64,000 bases of DNA, from positions 118,402 to 182,401 of the forward strand of contig NZ_JAHVHU010000012.1 of NCBI RefSeq assembly GCF_019802045.1, given 5' to 3'. The notes under the pieces are model-generated. The model was not told where the DNA came from. It did not search any database and saw nothing but the letters and a program-made list of their open reading frames with translations. How positions within the stretch are numbered: the first letter of the stretch is position 1; the number at the start of each line of letters is the position of its first letter. This document shows positions 27,065 to 36,303 of this stretch, piece after piece. Origin of the DNA: Membranihabitans marinus (lineage in GTDB: Bacteria > Bacteroidota > Bacteroidia > Chitinophagales > Saprospiraceae). Position numbers and translations under genes: made by a program.

Positions 27065-28120
27065 ATGATTTACAACAGGAGAAGAATTTTAAAATCAGTG
27101 CCTGTCCTTGCTGGAGGCTTGGCGGTTGGAAATTTTGGCTTTTTGCCCGTGGAAAACAAAGCTAAAATCCTTGACGGGGTTCGGTCTTTTTTTATAAAAG
27201 TAGCTAACGAAGATGGAACGTTTCGACCCGGGATTCCCGCTGATTATCCGGGGATGTCTGATACCGGACTCTCTGGCATCGCAGCTCCTACCTATGCGGT
27301 GGTCGTTCATAAAACGTTTGGCTGGGAATTGCCTTATGAAGAGGCATCCATTGATTTTTTCCTTTCAAGTCAGCGGAGCGATGGGGCATTCTATGCAACG
27401 ACGGGGTCCAGAGATCCCAACACCCCCCTTTCCAAACTGTACAACACGGTACAAAGTGTGGCCGCATTGAAGATTTTAGGCGCAGAACCCAGGTATGACC
27501 CCATGCCGGTTATCGAGTATTTTTTTGAAGGAAAAAGATTCCAGGAACTACCGCTTTATACTACGAGTTTTTTTGCTCTTTTCTTTAGTGCCTGGAATAA
27601 GAGGATGCCTTCGTATATCGATGAAAAAATGAGGGCGTATTTGAAAGACGAACAAAAAGCGGATGGTTATATCGGTAACCATGTGGCATCCACCTTTCAT
27701 GCTGCTCATTATTATCGATTAATTGGTGAGGAAACCCCACTGGCAGAAGAAATGGTGACCCGGGTACTTAAAGATCAAAAAGACGATGGGTCCTGGTCTT
27801 TAAACACACCTGATTATGATGTGCATGCTGTTTTTGATGCCTTGTTTATACTTCGTCAGGTGGGTGATAAAAAGCGAAAAAGACAGATTGCAAAGGCGTA
27901 TCGCAAAGCGACAAATTGGATATTGGAATGCCGCAAGGACGATGGTGGGTTTAGCCATTTTCCCGGGAAGGCTCCTTCCGATGTCGATGCGGTGTATTTT
28001 CATATCGGAGCATTGGTTGAAAGCGGATATTTGAAACCTGCTAAAGGCATTGAAGATGAAGAAATTTATGGCTGGGGGCATTTGATGGATCCGGATAAAA
28101 CGTACAATTGCTTAATTTAA
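27065..28120 (+). CDS. Secreted protein with prenyltransferase/squalene-cyclase-type repeats
   Basis: 351 residues starting MIYNRRRILKSVPVLAGG, a Tat-like signal. The body is a set of alpha-hairpin repeats with the Q-x-x-DG-x-(F/W) turn: ANEDGTFRPG, QRSDGAFYAT, QKADGYIGN, QKDDGSWSLN, RKDDGGFSHF. This is the alpha/alpha toroid seen in squalene cyclases, prenyltransferases, pectate lyase 10 and other glycan lyases. The exported location and neighbours favour a polysaccharide-related role over lipid cyclisation. It is 3 bases before the M14 peptidase gene, so the two are almost certainly co-transcribed. Confidence 0.72.
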   Translation: MIYNRRRILKSVPVLAGGLAVGNFGFLPVENKAKILDGVRSFFIKVANEDGTFRPGIPADYPGMSDTGLSGIAAPTYAVVVHKTFGWELPYEEASIDFFLSSQRSDGAFYATTGSRDPNTPLSKLYNTVQSVAALKILGAEPRYDPMPVIEYFFEGKRFQELPLYTTSFFALFFSAWNKRMPSYIDEKMRAYLKDEQKADGYIGNHVASTFHAAHYYRLIGEETPLAEEMVTRVLKDQKDDGSWSLNTPDYDVHAVFDALFILRQVGDKKRKRQIAKAYRKATNWILECRKDDGGFSHFPGKAPSDVDAVYFHIGALVESGYLKPAKGIEDEEIYGWGHLMDPDKTYNCLI

Positions 28121-28122
28121 TA

Positions 28123-29361
28123 ATGTATATCTCACAACGTATGATTCGACTCACCCTGGTTGCAAGCTTTTTCTTTATGTTTTTCTTGTCGTCGGTCGAA
28201 AGCCAGACCACCACCTGGATCAAACCGGGCATCCATTGCTTTGAAGTACCGACGGAGTATTTAAAAGAAAGAGATTCAATTCCTGATTTTTGGCTCACCA
28301 CCAATGCGGAGGTGAATGATTTTCTGGACGCGAACATACGTCGTGGAGAAGTACGTCAAATTGGCACTTCAGCCGGCGGTCGACCCATTCGTGCTGTTTT
28401 TTACGGGACTCCCCGGGAAGGAGAAGGAACAACCACCTATTCCGGTTCCTTGGGTTTTCAGGATGTGCGGGCGTACCGAGGTCCGGATCACGAAAACACG
28501 GTCTTTTTGGCGATGGCATCCGTTCATGGTGGCGAATTGGAGCCCATCATGGGTATCGTCAACTTTTTATCTGTACTGGAAACTGGCAAGGATCTGAGAG
28601 GGAAAGCCTGGCCCGAGATTGAGCAGTTTTTTCATGAGATCGACCGGTTGATCGTGATTCCGATTATGAATCCGGATGGAAGGAACCGGGTGCCTATTCG
28701 GATGACGCCATTCAGGGGAATGAATTATAAGGTCAATGAATATTGGAATACCGGAGGAAATCCCGATGGAACGCTGATTGGGTGGCCTGATATCAAAGAG
28801 TATATCCCTTTTGATTTTACGACCAATCAGTTTCCCGGTGGCTACTCGAACGAAGCCGGTGTAAACATCCAACACGATGACTTTTTCAACGTCATGCAAC
28901 CCGAAACCCGCGCTTTGTTTGATTTGTGTGATATAGAGAAACCGGATTTAATTTTGAATATGCATACCGGAGCCGTGTTTCCCAAAATGCTCAAACCATT
29001 TACGGAAGTTGAATTGCGACCCGTTTTTGATCAATTGTACAAAAGGATATTGACGGCGTGGACGAAGGCCGGGCTGGAACGGACGGATAATGTGGAACTG
29101 GAGTCCGATCCGGAAGGCGTAGGTAGTTATTCTCCATTTGGGTTGGATGGCGCGTTGAGTTTTCACTGCGGTGCGTTAAGCGCTGTGATTGAATCGCCGA
29201 ACCATGGATTTGCTTCGGTGCGGGATGAACACGGTGACATGATTATTATGACACCGGATATGTTGTTGGATGCCCAATTAATCGGGTATCGGGAGTCACT
29301 GCAGTTTTTGAGGGATACCGGGGGTCGATCGCAGTGGACACCTGGGAAGAATTCAAGATGA
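28123..29361 (+). CDS. Secreted M14-family zinc carboxypeptidase-like protein
   Basis: The ATG at 28123 lies 3 bases after the previous stop; a later ATG at 28141 would also keep the signal peptide (MIRLTLVASFFFMFFLSSVESQ). 412 residues. Zinc ligands fit His135 and Glu138 (HGGELEP) and His281 (LNMHTG). IPIMNPDGRNR supplies the Asn-Pro-Asp-Gly and Arg of the substrate site, and Glu357 (AVIESPNHG) is placed as the catalytic Glu. It would trim amino acids or amides from peptides or modified sugars in the periplasm. Being inside a glycan cluster, it may act on glycopeptides. Confidence 0.85.
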   Translation: MYISQRMIRLTLVASFFFMFFLSSVESQTTTWIKPGIHCFEVPTEYLKERDSIPDFWLTTNAEVNDFLDANIRRGEVRQIGTSAGGRPIRAVFYGTPREGEGTTTYSGSLGFQDVRAYRGPDHENTVFLAMASVHGGELEPIMGIVNFLSVLETGKDLRGKAWPEIEQFFHEIDRLIVIPIMNPDGRNRVPIRMTPFRGMNYKVNEYWNTGGNPDGTLIGWPDIKEYIPFDFTTNQFPGGYSNEAGVNIQHDDFFNVMQPETRALFDLCDIEKPDLILNMHTGAVFPKMLKPFTEVELRPVFDQLYKRILTAWTKAGLERTDNVELESDPEGVGSYSPFGLDGALSFHCGALSAVIESPNHGFASVRDEHGDMIIMTPDMLLDAQLIGYRESLQFLRDTGGRSQWTPGKNSR

Positions 29362-29382
29362 GCATGTTGCCGATCCTCGAGA

Positions 29383-30852
29383 ATGTCGCTGAGTCTAAAT
29401 GATATGTATATGTTATCCAGAAGAAAATTTATTTTAAAAGCCACTAAGCATTCTGTAGCATTCCTTGCCCTTGGGAATGTCAGCACGCTGATGTTTATTA
29501 AATCCGGTATCCAAGTCAAAAGAGGTCTGAAAACATCGGTTTTGGTCGAAGAAGACATTTACTCCTATGTGAACGCAAACAACGGTGCTGGTCCGCTTTG
29601 GGCATCTGGATGTACTTCGATTGTCCGGATGGGCGATCAGTTGTTCGCCAGCGGATTGGAAACAGATCCGGAAGTGGAAGGACTGAGTAATTGCCAGTGG
29701 CTTTTGTTTGAGCGGAAGAAATCTGGCTGGATGTTGGTGGCCCGGGATTTAGTGAACTACACCAGAGAACCCTGTCCATTGGGGGCTTTCGGAGGTGACC
29801 AGGTGCTTTTGTCCGTGAATCCGAAAATGGCTGACACCTGCACAAAATACTGCCCAACCCGTCCGGGCGTATTGACCTTTAATTCGAAAGCTCCATACGG
29901 GATTCACGAACAGTGGATTCCGGAGTGGGGAAATAATCCGGGGTTTAACGATCACTCCTACAGGGCCTGGGGGGTGGACAGTGGAAATCAAGAAGTCATT
30001 CTTTTTCAAAACTATTTGTATGATCATGCTGAATGGACTTTCCGCGACCGGCACGGAGCCTGGCTTGCAACGGGTGGCCTGTTGTGGCCCAGGAAAAGTT
30101 ATCATGGGAAGGAAATTCCCTTACGGCTGTGCTATAGCAATGTTGTGTTAAGAGACCGCAAGGCTTGGTTTTTATCCACTGCGGATATTGTAGAACCCGT
30201 GGAGGCCTGGCGGGAATACAAATTGGAATCAACCGGTCAAAAATGGGATTATGTATTCAGAAGACTTTATTTCTCCTGGAATTCGGATGTCGTGCAACGT
30301 GATTTTTCTTCATGGATATTGATTGCGGACCGCGATGCCACAGCGGGACATATCCGCAATCAGGATCTATGGGTCGATGAGGATAATACGGCGTATTTGT
30401 TGTGGACGGAGAAAGCCATTGATGAGCGGTTGAGACCAACCTTTTTTCCGGATGCAAAACAGTACAAGGCATTAAATTGCAGTGTGGTGAAAAATGGAGA
30501 GCTGCTAACAACAATAGCCGTTGCAGCACATAAAGAAGATGAGGAAGGCGATTTAACACCCGGGAACGGTCGGTTTGTGGTGACCCCAGAAGGCCGATTA
30601 ATGGTGGTATTTTATATTTCCGGAATCACCGCCGATGGCCGTAAAGTTTCCGAGAATCGAATGGTAGAAATTCTTCGAACGCCAATGGTTCCTAGAGGGG
30701 AATCAATTCAGATTCCTTTTGATGCACCTTTTGTCACTTTTCAGGTTCCTTCTCAGGGGGCGGGTTGTTCCCCGTCAAGGTTTATTGACTTGTTGGGTGT
30801 CCGGGAAAACAAAAAGAATACGATAAGCTATGCACAGGTGAAGTTGACATGA
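29383..30852 (+). CDS. Exported protein of unknown function, possible beta-propeller
   Basis: 489 residues from ATG 29383; ATGs at 29404 and 29410 would start nearer the export signal LSRRKFILKATKHSVAFLALG, which contains a twin-arginine-like SRRKF. The mature part is beta-rich with Trp/Gly turns (GPLWASGCTSIVRMGDQLFASGLE, LTPGNGRFVVTPEGRLMVVFYISG) recalling the blades of sialidase-like propellers, but no Asp-box is present. No catalytic motif is recognised. It follows the M14 gene by 21 bases and is probably in the same operon (27065-30852). Confidence 0.6.
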   Translation: MSLSLNDMYMLSRRKFILKATKHSVAFLALGNVSTLMFIKSGIQVKRGLKTSVLVEEDIYSYVNANNGAGPLWASGCTSIVRMGDQLFASGLETDPEVEGLSNCQWLLFERKKSGWMLVARDLVNYTREPCPLGAFGGDQVLLSVNPKMADTCTKYCPTRPGVLTFNSKAPYGIHEQWIPEWGNNPGFNDHSYRAWGVDSGNQEVILFQNYLYDHAEWTFRDRHGAWLATGGLLWPRKSYHGKEIPLRLCYSNVVLRDRKAWFLSTADIVEPVEAWREYKLESTGQKWDYVFRRLYFSWNSDVVQRDFSSWILIADRDATAGHIRNQDLWVDEDNTAYLLWTEKAIDERLRPTFFPDAKQYKALNCSVVKNGELLTTIAVAAHKEDEEGDLTPGNGRFVVTPEGRLMVVFYISGITADGRKVSENRMVEILRTPMVPRGESIQIPFDAPFVTFQVPSQGAGCSPSRFIDLLGVRENKKNTISYAQVKLT

Positions 30853-30973
30853 TATCAGACGCATTTTTTTATGATGTACAAAGATCGTGCCTGCCCAATC
30901 AGATCGCAAAATCAGTTGATTGCCATTCGGTCCTTCAAAAGGTATTGTATAGGAACCGAAGTAGAAGCTATAT

Positions 30974-31003
30974 TTTGATTTCAGCTGGATTTCGTTAAGT
31001 TTA
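30974..31003 (+). promoter_or_regulatory. Putative Bacteroidota-type promoter
   Basis: TTTG at 30974-30977 is followed after 18 bases by TAAGTTTA (30996-31003), seven of eight matches to the TAnnTTTG -7 element, close to the TTTG-N19-TAnnTTTG arrangement. The predicted transcript would start about 55 bases before the gene at 31068. Confidence 0.45.
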
Positions 31004-31067
31004 CTTGCAGAGTGTTTGCGCTACAATGATTATTTTATAAAATCACTATGACAACAATTTAAAAATC

Positions 31068-32009
31068 ATGAATCATCCTCTTTTTTTGAAAATTTTAATT
31101 GGTATTTGTATCAGTTGTGTTTGTTCCATGGGGAATCTAATAGCTCAACCGACAGTTACTTTGAAAAAGGGGGACCTCAAAGCTGTTTTTGTGGATAATA
31201 GCGCCTATGGGGAACACCATCGCAGCGGATACAACGGCATTTCTGAGTTGTACCACGTTGATCAGGATTCCACTTTGTTTGTGCCGCTGTTTGCCGGTGT
31301 TAACCTGGAACATATTTTTGACGGGGATTCCCTGGTTTCTTTTTTTGAGCCCAGAAAGGAAGCGATGACCATTCAGCGGTTGTCGGATTCCAAAGTGATG
31401 TTGCATCAACCGGAAACCAGCATTTCAAAAGTGGAAAACTGGACCACTTTTGAGATGGTGGAACCCCACTACATCGATGTGGAATTCAAATTTAAAGTGC
31501 ACGATCGAGCCATGTTTGACCATGGATATATCGGTTTCTTCTGGGCCTCCTACATCAATTCACCCAAAGAACTCGGGATTTATTTTAAAGGCCGGAAAAA
31601 TGGAATTGGTCCCGATGATTGGATGTATGTTTTTTCAAGATTTCACGGCGACAACGGGACGCACGTCAGCAAAGATGATTCGTATGATTTTTATACAGCA
31701 CCAAATTTTAATATAGACCTGGCGAAAGAGATTTCGGATTATACTTTTTCAGAACCCTATTACTATGGTCGGTTTCATAATATGGTGTTTGCTTATCTTT
31801 TTCCGGAACCAGAAGAGGGCATCATCAGATTATCTCAATCGCCCAGTGGAGCCGGGGATGGAAAGCCAGCGTGGGATTTTCAATATATACTGCCGGACTT
31901 TGAAGTAGGAAAAGAATACGCTATCAAATGGCGGGTGGTGTATAAAGAATGGGAGAGCCGGGATGATATAGAACAAGAGTATGAAAAGTGGAAATTGAAT
32001 CAAAACTAG
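31068..32009 (+). CDS. Secreted protein of unknown function
   Basis: 313 residues with a Sec signal (FLKILIGICISCVCSMGNLIAQ). The mature part is beta-rich: KKGDLKAVFVDNSAYGEHHRSGYNGISEL, FVPLFAGVNLEHIFDG, YIDVEFKFKVHDRAMFDHGYIGFFWASY, and a C-terminal EVGKEYAIKWRVVYKEW. The pattern recalls sugar-mutarotase or carbohydrate-binding beta-sandwich proteins, but no defining residues are seen. Its TAG stop codon lies inside the terminal repeat of the MITE-like element that begins at 32006, so insertion may have changed the last codons. It has its own putative promoter. Confidence 0.6.
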   Translation: MNHPLFLKILIGICISCVCSMGNLIAQPTVTLKKGDLKAVFVDNSAYGEHHRSGYNGISELYHVDQDSTLFVPLFAGVNLEHIFDGDSLVSFFEPRKEAMTIQRLSDSKVMLHQPETSISKVENWTTFEMVEPHYIDVEFKFKVHDRAMFDHGYIGFFWASYINSPKELGIYFKGRKNGIGPDDWMYVFSRFHGDNGTHVSKDDSYDFYTAPNFNIDLAKEISDYTFSEPYYYGRFHNMVFAYLFPEPEEGIIRLSQSPSGAGDGKPAWDFQYILPDFEVGKEYAIKWRVVYKEWESRDDIEQEYEKWKLNQN

Positions 32010-32552
32010 TGTTGCGTTTCATAAATTTTTATAATTATAATGTAACGAACAAAATTATGCAATTCAGAATCTAACCCAACCGCTCTGAGGTCTTTTACCC
32101 AGTCAGGGTCAGATTAGGTTAGATGTGAGTTAGAAAATCAATTCCAACCCAGTCAGAGCCTGCCACCCCATAGCGTGGGTCGGATTAGGTTGAACTCTGA
32201 GTCATTTTGAGATATATGAGGTGTTATAAATAATCGAAAAAAAATATAGCCAGGCAGGCTCACGAATCGTCTGGCTCAATCTGTGATTCGTGAACCTGTG
32301 TTTCTCCGGGAGCGATAAGTGCGCGCCAATGTGGTTGTCTTGGAACAGCACGCCGTATCACCATTAGATCGGAAAGCCTGTGGGTGAGGATTGTGGGTAA
32401 GAAGGATTACCGAGCTAAAATGGTGATATAGTAGCCAATGGGAGGTTCGTGTGCAGGTGGATTGCCGAGCCCAAAATTATCGTACTTTGTTCTTGAAGAA
32501 CGAGGGCACCAAATCATAAATAGTATCTTTTATTTATGATTCGGCACACTAG
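32006..32552. mobile_element. MITE-like element, about 547 bp, non-coding
   Basis: The ends are imperfect inverted repeats of 21 bases: left CTAGTGTTGCGTTTCATAAA(T) at 32006-32026; right, read on the minus strand from 32552, CTAGTGTGCCGAATCATAAA(T). 17 of 21 positions agree. CTAG at both outer edges may be a target duplication. Inside are paired arms TCACGAATC/GATTCGTGA near 32252-32305 and ATCACCATT/AATGGTGAT near 32357-32430, direct repeats of ACCCAGTCAG and GATTAGGTT at 32097-32190, and the motif GGATTACCGAGC / GGATTGCCGAGCCC. No reading frame of note. It accounts for the gap 32010-32615. Confidence 0.6.
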
Positions 32553-32615
32553 TGCAACCGGGCCCAATTCCTGACAAATTTTGGTAAAAAAAAATATTTG
32601 ATCTAATCTGTAGCT

Positions 32616-33611
32616 TTGATAAAAGACGTTTCCAAGAAATATAAGCTTCACCTGGTTTCCATTTTAATTTTGATGGTCCTTTTTAGCTGCAAGACCCGGC
32701 CGATAAGCGAATCCCGACCGCTTCAATCACCGAAAGGGTATATGAATGAAACATTTTTGAAGATATCTTATGCTTTGGGTTTCTTGGATCTGGTTGATAC
32801 AGAACCATCGGTTCCCGAGGGCATCCAGGAATTTAAGAATATAGAGTATAAAAAAGTCGATTCACTTTCTCTTCAACTGGATATCTACAAACCCAGGGAT
32901 CTCAAGTCGCCTGCGCCCGTTTTGATTTTTATTCATGGCGGCGCCTGGCGGAGTGGCCAACGATCGGATTATCTGCCGTATTTGATTGATTATGCCAACA
33001 AAGGATATGTCACTGCGACCATTTCCTACCGGTTAGTGAAAGACGCCCCCTATCCGGCCGCTGTTCAGGATGTAAACTGTGCGATTCGATGGATTATGAA
33101 ACATGGGTCCGACTACGGCATGGATGTCACCAAGATGGCTCTGGTCGGTGGTTCTGCCGGTGCGCATCTGGCTCTATTGGTTGGTTATGGAGGTGATATG
33201 GAGTTATTTAGTGACCACTGTTCCCTTGATTCCGCTTCTGCTGATATAAAGGCCATCGTAGATTTATACGGTCCCACTGATTTCACCACATCGTACGCCC
33301 GGGAAAGCTATCAGGTGAAAGACTTCCTGAATGCATCCTTTGAAGAGAACCCGGACATCTATAAAGCAGCCTCCCCACGGACCTATATCTCTCCAGATGT
33401 TCCGCCGACCTTGATATTTCAGGGAACCATCGATGGCCTGGTGCCCGTGAGCCAGTCCGATTCTTTGGCTGTGTGGTTGTCCAATGCTGGTGTCCCTCAT
33501 GAATACCACCGGTTGAAAGGATGGCCCCATACCATGGATCTGGCTGTAAAGGTGAATGAATACTGTCAATATTATATGGACCGTTTTTTTGAGAAATACT
33601 TAGTGCACTAG
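32616..33611 (+). CDS. Lipoprotein alpha/beta-hydrolase, carbohydrate-esterase-like
   Basis: 331 residues from a TTG start; only this start retains the lipoprotein signal (LILMVLFSC, Cys25). The HGGAW oxyanion motif is at 107-111 and the nucleophile Ser180 lies in GGSAG. Asp273 (TIDGLVP) and His305 (KGWPH) complete the triad. The arrangement matches the BD-FAE/acetyl-xylan-esterase-like group of the esterase/lipase superfamily. It would remove acyl groups from glycans at the outer or periplasmic surface. The gene begins 63 bases after the MITE-like element, so its native promoter may have been altered by the insertion. Confidence 0.87.
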   Translation: MIKDVSKKYKLHLVSILILMVLFSCKTRPISESRPLQSPKGYMNETFLKISYALGFLDLVDTEPSVPEGIQEFKNIEYKKVDSLSLQLDIYKPRDLKSPAPVLIFIHGGAWRSGQRSDYLPYLIDYANKGYVTATISYRLVKDAPYPAAVQDVNCAIRWIMKHGSDYGMDVTKMALVGGSAGAHLALLVGYGGDMELFSDHCSLDSASADIKAIVDLYGPTDFTTSYARESYQVKDFLNASFEENPDIYKAASPRTYISPDVPPTLIFQGTIDGLVPVSQSDSLAVWLSNAGVPHEYHRLKGWPHTMDLAVKVNEYCQYYMDRFFEKYLVH

Positions 33612-33738
33612 GGTCTAAAAATGATCCGTATATTTCCCACTGACCTCACAAATTTCCGCAGCCGTGTGACGACATGGCGTTGAATATTTTCTAACCACGT
33701 CCATGTGTTTGTATAGCGTACATTTTTGCTTTTGTTTA

Positions 33739-33757
33739 AATGTAATTTGGTTACATT
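33739..33757. promoter_or_regulatory. Operator-like inverted repeat
   Basis: AATGTAA-TTTGG-TTACATT, a perfect 7-base inverted repeat with a 5-base centre, lies about 70 bases before the phosphatase start at 33827. The size fits a dimeric regulator site; no regulator gene is adjacent. Confidence 0.35.
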
Positions 33758-33826
33758 GATACTCACCGGATTAGGAATTTAGGAAAGATCAGATTAATAA
33801 ATTATTTTGGTCGGAAATAGAGAATT

Positions 33827-35059
33827 ATGAAAAATAGTACACGTCAGGATAGACGAGATTTTCTGGACAAAATAACCAAACTGGGTATGTTGAGTTTCCT
33901 GCCGGCTTCCCCCTTGCTCTCATCAAAAGAGGTGGCCATCAGTGCAAAATCGAACAAATTACTGGAAGTAGGACCTTATTTGCAAAACCTGTCCTCGGAG
34001 GGAATCACTGTGATGTGGACCACTACACGCAATAGCTTTTCCTGGGTGGAGTACGGTCAAAGTGCCTTTTTACATAAAAAAGCTTTCGAATATGTGGGTG
34101 GACTTATTCAGGCGAACAACCGCATACACCGGGTTCGAATACAACCCCTGGAACCTGGCGTACGGCTAAAATACCGGATTGTATCCGTTGAAATACTGGA
34201 CGTCAAGGGATCCCAATATGAATTCGGTGAACCCGAAATCGGACCAATTCATGAAGTGGCCGTTCCTCCTAAAGATGAAAAATCGGTCCGTGTAGCCATT
34301 TTCAATGACCACCATGAAATAGAATCCACCATCCCGGAGCTTCTATACCGATTTGGATACCAGGGGAATCATCAGGACTTTGATGTGGTGGTGTTCAATG
34401 GGGATGTGTTCAACAATACCAATTCTGAAACGCAGATCAAAGATCAGTTTATCACACCCTGCGTCAATGTTTTTGCATCGCATACGCCACTGGTTTTTGT
34501 ACAAGGGAATCATGAGGTACGTGGAGCTGCGGCTCGAATGCTCCCGCAATATTTTGATTTTCCGACAGGTAAATTTTACCACACTTTTGATCGAGGGCCA
34601 GTTAAGTTTTTGGTGTTGGATGCGGGAGAGGACAAGGCCGATGAGAACTGGGAATATGGGGGGCTGGCTGCCTTTGACCGGTATCGGGCAGAGCAAAGAG
34701 CCTGGTTGGAAGCGGAAATTCAGAAGGATTCATTTAAAAATGCGAAATACCGGGTACTGTTGATTCATATTTCGCCGTGGCACTCGGGCACCTGGCATGG
34801 AACACTGCACTGCCGGGAGATGTTTGGTGATTTATTGAATCAAGCTGATATTGATGTCCAGATCTCAGGGCATACCCACCGTTACAAATATCATGAACCA
34901 GACGAAGACCACAATTTTCCTATATTCATCGGCGGAGGTCCGCAAAAGGGCCGTCGAACCTTGATAAAACTGCACGCAAATCAAAAGCAATTGAAGGTAA
35001 AGATGTTGGCGGATAGTGGAGCGCTGGTGAAAGAAAAGATTATCACTCCTAAGGCCTGA
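33827..35059 (+). CDS. Exported metallophosphoesterase with purple-acid-phosphatase-like N-domain
   Basis: 410 residues. The N-terminus NSTRQDRRDFLDKITKLGMLSFLP is a Tat-like signal with Arg9-Arg10. Residues about 45-145 form a fibronectin-III-like domain (VGPYLQNLSSEGITVMWTTT) typical of purple acid phosphatases. The catalytic domain has the five metal motifs: D161-x-H163 (FNDHH), GD193, GNHE (227-230), His314 (LLIHISP) and GHTH (348-351). It would hydrolyse phosphate esters in the periplasm. It stands alone, 215 bases after the esterase and before a long non-coding gap. Confidence 0.88.
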   Translation: MKNSTRQDRRDFLDKITKLGMLSFLPASPLLSSKEVAISAKSNKLLEVGPYLQNLSSEGITVMWTTTRNSFSWVEYGQSAFLHKKAFEYVGGLIQANNRIHRVRIQPLEPGVRLKYRIVSVEILDVKGSQYEFGEPEIGPIHEVAVPPKDEKSVRVAIFNDHHEIESTIPELLYRFGYQGNHQDFDVVVFNGDVFNNTNSETQIKDQFITPCVNVFASHTPLVFVQGNHEVRGAAARMLPQYFDFPTGKFYHTFDRGPVKFLVLDAGEDKADENWEYGGLAAFDRYRAEQRAWLEAEIQKDSFKNAKYRVLLIHISPWHSGTWHGTLHCREMFGDLLNQADIDVQISGHTHRYKYHEPDEDHNFPIFIGGGPQKGRRTLIKLHANQKQLKVKMLADSGALVKEKIITPKA

Positions 35060-36303
35060 TCTTGAATGGCCTGTGAGATGAATATAGCGGGGAAGTCAAA
35101 ATTTTGTAAGAATTCTAAGAAGCTAATTCACCAGAAACGAAATACATATTGATGGCGTGGTTTTGATTTCTATTTAGGTTTTAGTCAGTCTGCGACCCAT
35201 ATCTGGGTCGATATCGGGGGTCGATATGATGCTAATAAAGTTGGACCTCGCTGAGGTCCTATTGCTTGCATGCTAGTGCTCCGTTTCATAAATCATTACG
35301 GTTAATTCTGGCTCCTTTTTGTGCTATCCTTCGTTGTAAAGCCTCACCTTAACCCCAGCTGCGGTTGCGTTTTGACGCCTTGACTATCACAAAAAAGACC
35401 TCAGTATTATTCCACATAACTTATAAAACAGAACACTAGTGTACTTTTTTAAGTTATGTGGAGATCCCCATCATGTCAACGTATTTGCGAGCGTAGTTTT
35501 TTACCATCCCGGCCTTTGGGTGGGACCCATCACTAATACACCGACGTCCTTCCTAGACTTGATATCATGATACCCATTTTTCTTTACAATTATTTGGTTC
35601 GACCAACATAGTACTTGATACTATACTACATCCTGTTCTTGAGATGGAATAGCCTTATAAAACAGATGTTGGTGGAAGAAATCGCGATGTTTGCCTGTAG
35701 GATAGCGAGATGGCTTACACCTTGCTAACCGGACCTGATTTGCACCATTTTGGTCCGTGGAGTAAGAGCTCTGTGCCATTGGCATCCCTATGGGAAAAGG
35801 GCGATGATATAACAGCGATGGGTCCCAACCCATCGAATAGATGAACGGAGTATAATGAGCCCTGAAGGGGTGATGGTACTTTGTAATAAGGATTGACCCT
35901 GTTAGGGGTCACAGTTTATTAGACACAGTGATTTACCTCAACCGACCCGATAAGGGTCGAAGAACTTTAAGAATATGATTTTAGTATCAGCTCCATACCC
36001 TCATTATCCTTGAATAGGTAGGTTACTCGGGATAACGTCTGGTACATTTAGTGATTTGCCAGTGGTAGGATAGATGAAATTTTGATAAAAAGATCGTCCT
36101 CCATGCATTAGGACTATCGATGGTGGAAAAAGGACTTTCAGGGACGACACACCTCGTTGATATGCGATCAATAAGTGATTTTTCAAGCCCCTAATCGGAG
36201 TACTGCAGTTTCAGGGTATATTTTCATGTAAATATTTACGTACCGATTTGAATATTAGATTAAAAAATGATAAAATCAGTGTTTGATTAAGAAATTAGCC
36301 AAT
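35060..36303. other. 1.2-kb gene-free gap with a MITE-like element and small hairpins
   Basis: No coding sequence is supported here. Contents: hairpins GACCCA/TGGGTC and GACCTC/GAGGTC near 35196-35260; a small MITE-like element at 35273-35439; and more palindromic pieces at about 35875-35970 such as GACCC..GGGTC. Short minus-strand frames of 60-70 codons around 35621-36186 have no recognisable motif and no paralogue here. The last 100 bases are AT-rich and probably hold the promoter of the gene at 36304. Confidence 0.55.
35273..35439. mobile_element. MITE-like element, 167 bp, same family as 32006-32552
   Basis: Left end CTAGTGCTCCGTTTCATAAA(T) at 35273-35293; right end read on the minus strand from 35439 CTAGTGTTCTGTTTTATAAG(T). 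The ends match those of the 547-bp element and are again bounded by CTAG. Inner sequences CCTTTTTGTG and CACAAAAAAG continue the fold-back, so the whole element could form one long hairpin. It has no reading frame. Confidence 0.6.

Noticed and set aside
29383..30852. Sialidase assignment for the exported unknown protein
   Set aside because: No Asp-box and no catalytic residues can be placed; left as unknown.
35621..36186. Short minus-strand frames in the 1.2-kb gap
   Set aside because: 60-70 codons, odd composition, overlapping palindromic repeats; likely chance frames.
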